Below are positions 15,668-17,754 of a stretch of DNA of 17,754 bases, in pieces; the first letter of the stretch is position 1, and every line of letters starts with the position of its first letter. Source of the stretch: CAYWHE01 sp964458125 (GTDB lineage Bacteria; Bacteroidota; Bacteroidia; AKYH767-A; OLB10). The stretch is from the NCBI GenBank assembly GCA_964458125.1, contig CAYWHE010000073.1:1-17754 (forward strand), written 5' to 3'. Under the pieces are notes generated by a model, which was not told the DNA's origin, did no database searches, and was given only the letters and a program-made list of their open reading frames with translations. A program made the translations under genes and the position numbers.

Positions 15668-15852
15668 ATCCCTTATGCGGGATGTTTTCAAATGCATCCG
15701 TCTGTTGTATGATGACGCTGAAACGGGAAAGGCGTTGCCGGTAATGGAATTGGTATTGAAAATGCACCTTCAGCCGGCGTCGTTGCTATATTTCCGCCCT
15801 GGGGAACAGCCTGGCGGATGAATGAACGGAAGGAAGTCTAATAATTGCCCTG
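15668..15852. other. Intergenic spacer with candidate promoter and leader hairpin
   Basis: TATATTTC at 15787-15794 differs from TAnnTTTG in the last base and may be the promoter of the cyclase gene. TCCGCC (15793-15798) and GGCGGA (15813-15818) form a perfect 6-bp stem with a 14-nt loop, 34 bases before the ATG. If the promoter is right, the hairpin lies at the 5' end of the transcript. No gene is seen here and no clear terminator for metG. Confidence 0.3.
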
Positions 15853-17754
15853 ATGAACAGACGAAATAAGCCATTGGTATCTGCAGTGTTGACCGCCGTT
15901 ACCATGGCATTTTTTATCGGGGGTACCCGTGCACAAAAAACGGGACAGGCCATCATTGATTCATTGCTGCAGGAACTGCCAAAGGCGAATGAGGACAGCA
16001 TCAAAGTAAAAATTCTCAATTTAATTTCCTATAACTACCCGTATATTAACCCGGATGAAGGCTTGAAATACGGCAACCAGGCCTTGTTGCTGGCCAGGAA
16101 GCATGCCTGGCTCATGGGTGTTGCCGATGCCAATTCAGCCATCGGAGGCAACTATGCCAACAAGGCCGATTATGCCAACGCGCTGAAATTCGAATACCTG
16201 GCCCTGAAAATTTATGAAGCCCTGAAGAACAAGCCCAAACAGGCCATCATGCTGCGTAACCTCGGCATTGTATTTCGTACATCAAAAAACCAGGCCAAGG
16301 CGCTTGAATATGATATGCGTGCCCTGGCGCTTTACCGGGAGTTGAATGACATGAAGGGAGTGGCGGCTGTTTACAACAACATGGCCAATGTTTATTATTC
16401 CCTGAAAAACAAGGAAAAAGTGCTGGAATTAAATCTCCGGTCGCTGAGGCTTTACCAGGACATGAACGACCCTGCAGGTACGGCCCGCCTGCTGGGCAAT
16501 ATTGCCAACCTGTATGCCGAATACGGGGATTACAATAAAGCCATGCCATTTTATTTTGATGCCCTGCGCAGGGAAACAGACCTGGGAAATAAAAACGGTG
16601 TGATCCGGAACCTGGGGAACATCGGCGAAACGTACCTGGATATCGCTACCGATGAGGAGCGTGCGATTGTAGCGGACAGCCTGATACCGGCCTCCAGAAC
16701 GGCGAACCTGAAGAAGGCACTGACCTTTTTAACCGATGCCATTGCCGGCACCCGGGAAATGAAGCAGGCCGAATATTTCCTGGCCTTCGGGGAGGTGCTT
16801 TCCGATGCCTACCGACTGTCGGGAAATGAAAAGCAGGCCTTTGCCGTTTTTAAAGAATACATCAGCATCCGGGACAGCATTTATAATATTGAAAAATTCA
16901 ATGCCGCCACCCGCCGGGAGATGGATTTTGAATACGGAAAACGGCAGGATTCCATTGCCTATGAAAAGCGCCTGTCGGACCTGAAGTTTTCGGATGAACG
17001 GAAACTTCGAAACCGGGAAAAATTTTTTTATAGCGGGGGGCTGGTGCTGGTGCTGGTTTTTTCGGGGTTTATCTGGAACCGCTGGAGGCTGACCCGGCGT
17101 CAGAAAAAAATAATTGAACAGGAAAAGCAGCGCAGTGATGAATTACTCCTGAACATCCTCCCTGCTGAAACCGCCGAAGAATTAAAGGAAACCGGTACGG
17201 CAAAAGCGAAGGATTTCGAATCGGTGACAGTGCTCTTCACCGATTTTAAAAATTTCACTTCCATGAGTGAAAAACTCAGCGCCCAGGAACTGGTGAATGA
17301 AATCAATTACTGTTATTCGGCCTACGATAAAATCATCACCCGGTACGGCATTGAAAAAATCAAAACCATCGGTGACAGTTACATGTGTGCGGGAGGCTTG
17401 CCCGTACCGAACAGGACCAATGCCGAAGACACCGTAAGGGCAGCTTTGGAAATCCGTGATTTCATGCTGAAGGAAATGAACAAGCGGCAGGCTGCCGGGA
17501 AACCGTTTTTTGAAATCCGCATCGGCTGTCACACCGGTCCCGTTGTTGCCGGAATTGTTGGCATTAAAAAATTTGCCTACGACATCTGGGGCGATACCGT
17601 CAATATCGCCTCCCGAATGGAATCATCGGGCGAGCCCGGAAAGGTGAATATCAGCGGAAGCACCTATGCATTGGTGAAGAATCTGTTCAGATGTGAACAC
17701 CGAGGAAAAATTGTGGCCAAAAACAAAGGGGAGATTGATATGTACTTTGTGGAG
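15853..17754 (+). CDS. Class III adenylate cyclase with signal peptide, TPRs and one membrane span (3' end outside window)
   Basis: 634 residues are visible; no stop is reached. A signal peptide (VLTAVTMAFFIGGTRA, cleavage near residue 27) is followed by TPR-like helical repeats at about residues 60-340 (ALEYDMRALALYRELNDMKG, YNNMANVYYSLKNKEKVLE). One membrane span is at about 391-411 (FFYSGGLVLVLVFSGFIW), then a short coiled linker (KKIIEQEKQRSDELLLNILP). The catalytic domain from about 455 carries all key residues: metal Asp464 (VLFTDFKNF) and Asp508 (KTIGDSYM), adenine-specifying Lys504 and Asp577 (YDIWGDTVN), and transition-state Asn584 and Arg588 (NIASRM). It should convert ATP to cAMP in the cytoplasm as a dimer, under control of the periplasmic TPR sensor. 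ATG 15853 is chosen for its signal peptide. Confidence 0.93.
   Translation, partial: MNRRNKPLVSAVLTAVTMAFFIGGTRAQKTGQAIIDSLLQELPKANEDSIKVKILNLISYNYPYINPDEGLKYGNQALLLARKHAWLMGVADANSAIGGNYANKADYANALKFEYLALKIYEALKNKPKQAIMLRNLGIVFRTSKNQAKALEYDMRALALYRELNDMKGVAAVYNNMANVYYSLKNKEKVLELNLRSLRLYQDMNDPAGTARLLGNIANLYAEYGDYNKAMPFYFDALRRETDLGNKNGVIRNLGNIGETYLDIATDEERAIVADSLIPASRTANLKKALTFLTDAIAGTREMKQAEYFLAFGEVLSDAYRLSGNEKQAFAVFKEYISIRDSIYNIEKFNAATRREMDFEYGKRQDSIAYEKRLSDLKFSDERKLRNREKFFYSGGLVLVLVFSGFIWNRWRLTRRQKKIIEQEKQRSDELLLNILPAETAEELKETGTAKAKDFESVTVLFTDFKNFTSMSEKLSAQELVNEINYCYSAYDKIITRYGIEKIKTIGDSYMCAGGLPVPNRTNAEDTVRAALEIRDFMLKEMNKRQAAGKPFFEIRIGCHTGPVVAGIVGIKKFAYDIWGDTVNIASRMESSGEPGKVNISGSTYALVKNLFRCEHRGKIVAKNKGEIDMYFVE

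Noticed and set aside
16551..17532. Minus-strand frames near the right end
   Set aside because: They are antisense to the cyclase gene, whose TPR and catalytic motifs are continuous in one plus-strand frame.

Overview
The window reads as chromosomal DNA of a member of the Bacteroidota, most likely in or near the Chitinophagia/Sphingobacteriia. The evidence is a type IX secretion (T9SS) type A C-terminal signal on one exported protein, several sequences matching the Bacteroidota -7 element TAnnTTTG, a MetRS of the KISTS type with a C-terminal EMAP domain, a TPR-plus-cyclase signalling protein, and a general lack of Shine-Dalgarno sequences. No rRNA, tRNA, phage module or CRISPR array was seen.

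Layout. (1) 1-792: a cluster of REP-like repeats built on the core GGGACTCTGAA surrounds a small HUH/Y1 transposase of the RAYT type on the minus strand; the stop codon of the gene lies inside a repeat copy. (2) 793-1222: non-coding DNA. (3) 1223-2200: a YitT/DUF2179 membrane protein. (4) 2450-7017: a two-gene unit with an ATGA overlap, encoding a secreted protein with 39 tandem 16/17-residue Gly/Asn-rich repeats and a second secreted protein ending in a T9SS sorting domain. (5) 7238-9228, minus strand: a membrane-anchored diheme cytochrome c and a conserved hypothetical protein. (6) 9388-15667, plus strand: an OmpA-type lipoprotein with a coiled coil, an exported protein of unknown function, a polytopic GT-C-like membrane protein, a small exported protein overlapping it by ATGA, and methionyl-tRNA synthetase. 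(7) 15853 to the window end: a class III adenylate cyclase with signal peptide, TPRs and one membrane span; its C-terminus is outside the window.

How it fits together. Much of the content concerns the cell envelope. The repeat protein and its T9SS partner are probably co-translated and displayed or released at the surface, but only the second carries a recognisable T9SS signal. The OmpA lipoprotein, the exported proteins and the GT-C-like protein form a same-strand series in front of metG, which appears to have its own promoter. The least explained elements are the REP/RAYT locus, the 39-unit repeat protein with its T9SS partner, and the apparent TTG starts of metG and the GT-C-like gene.
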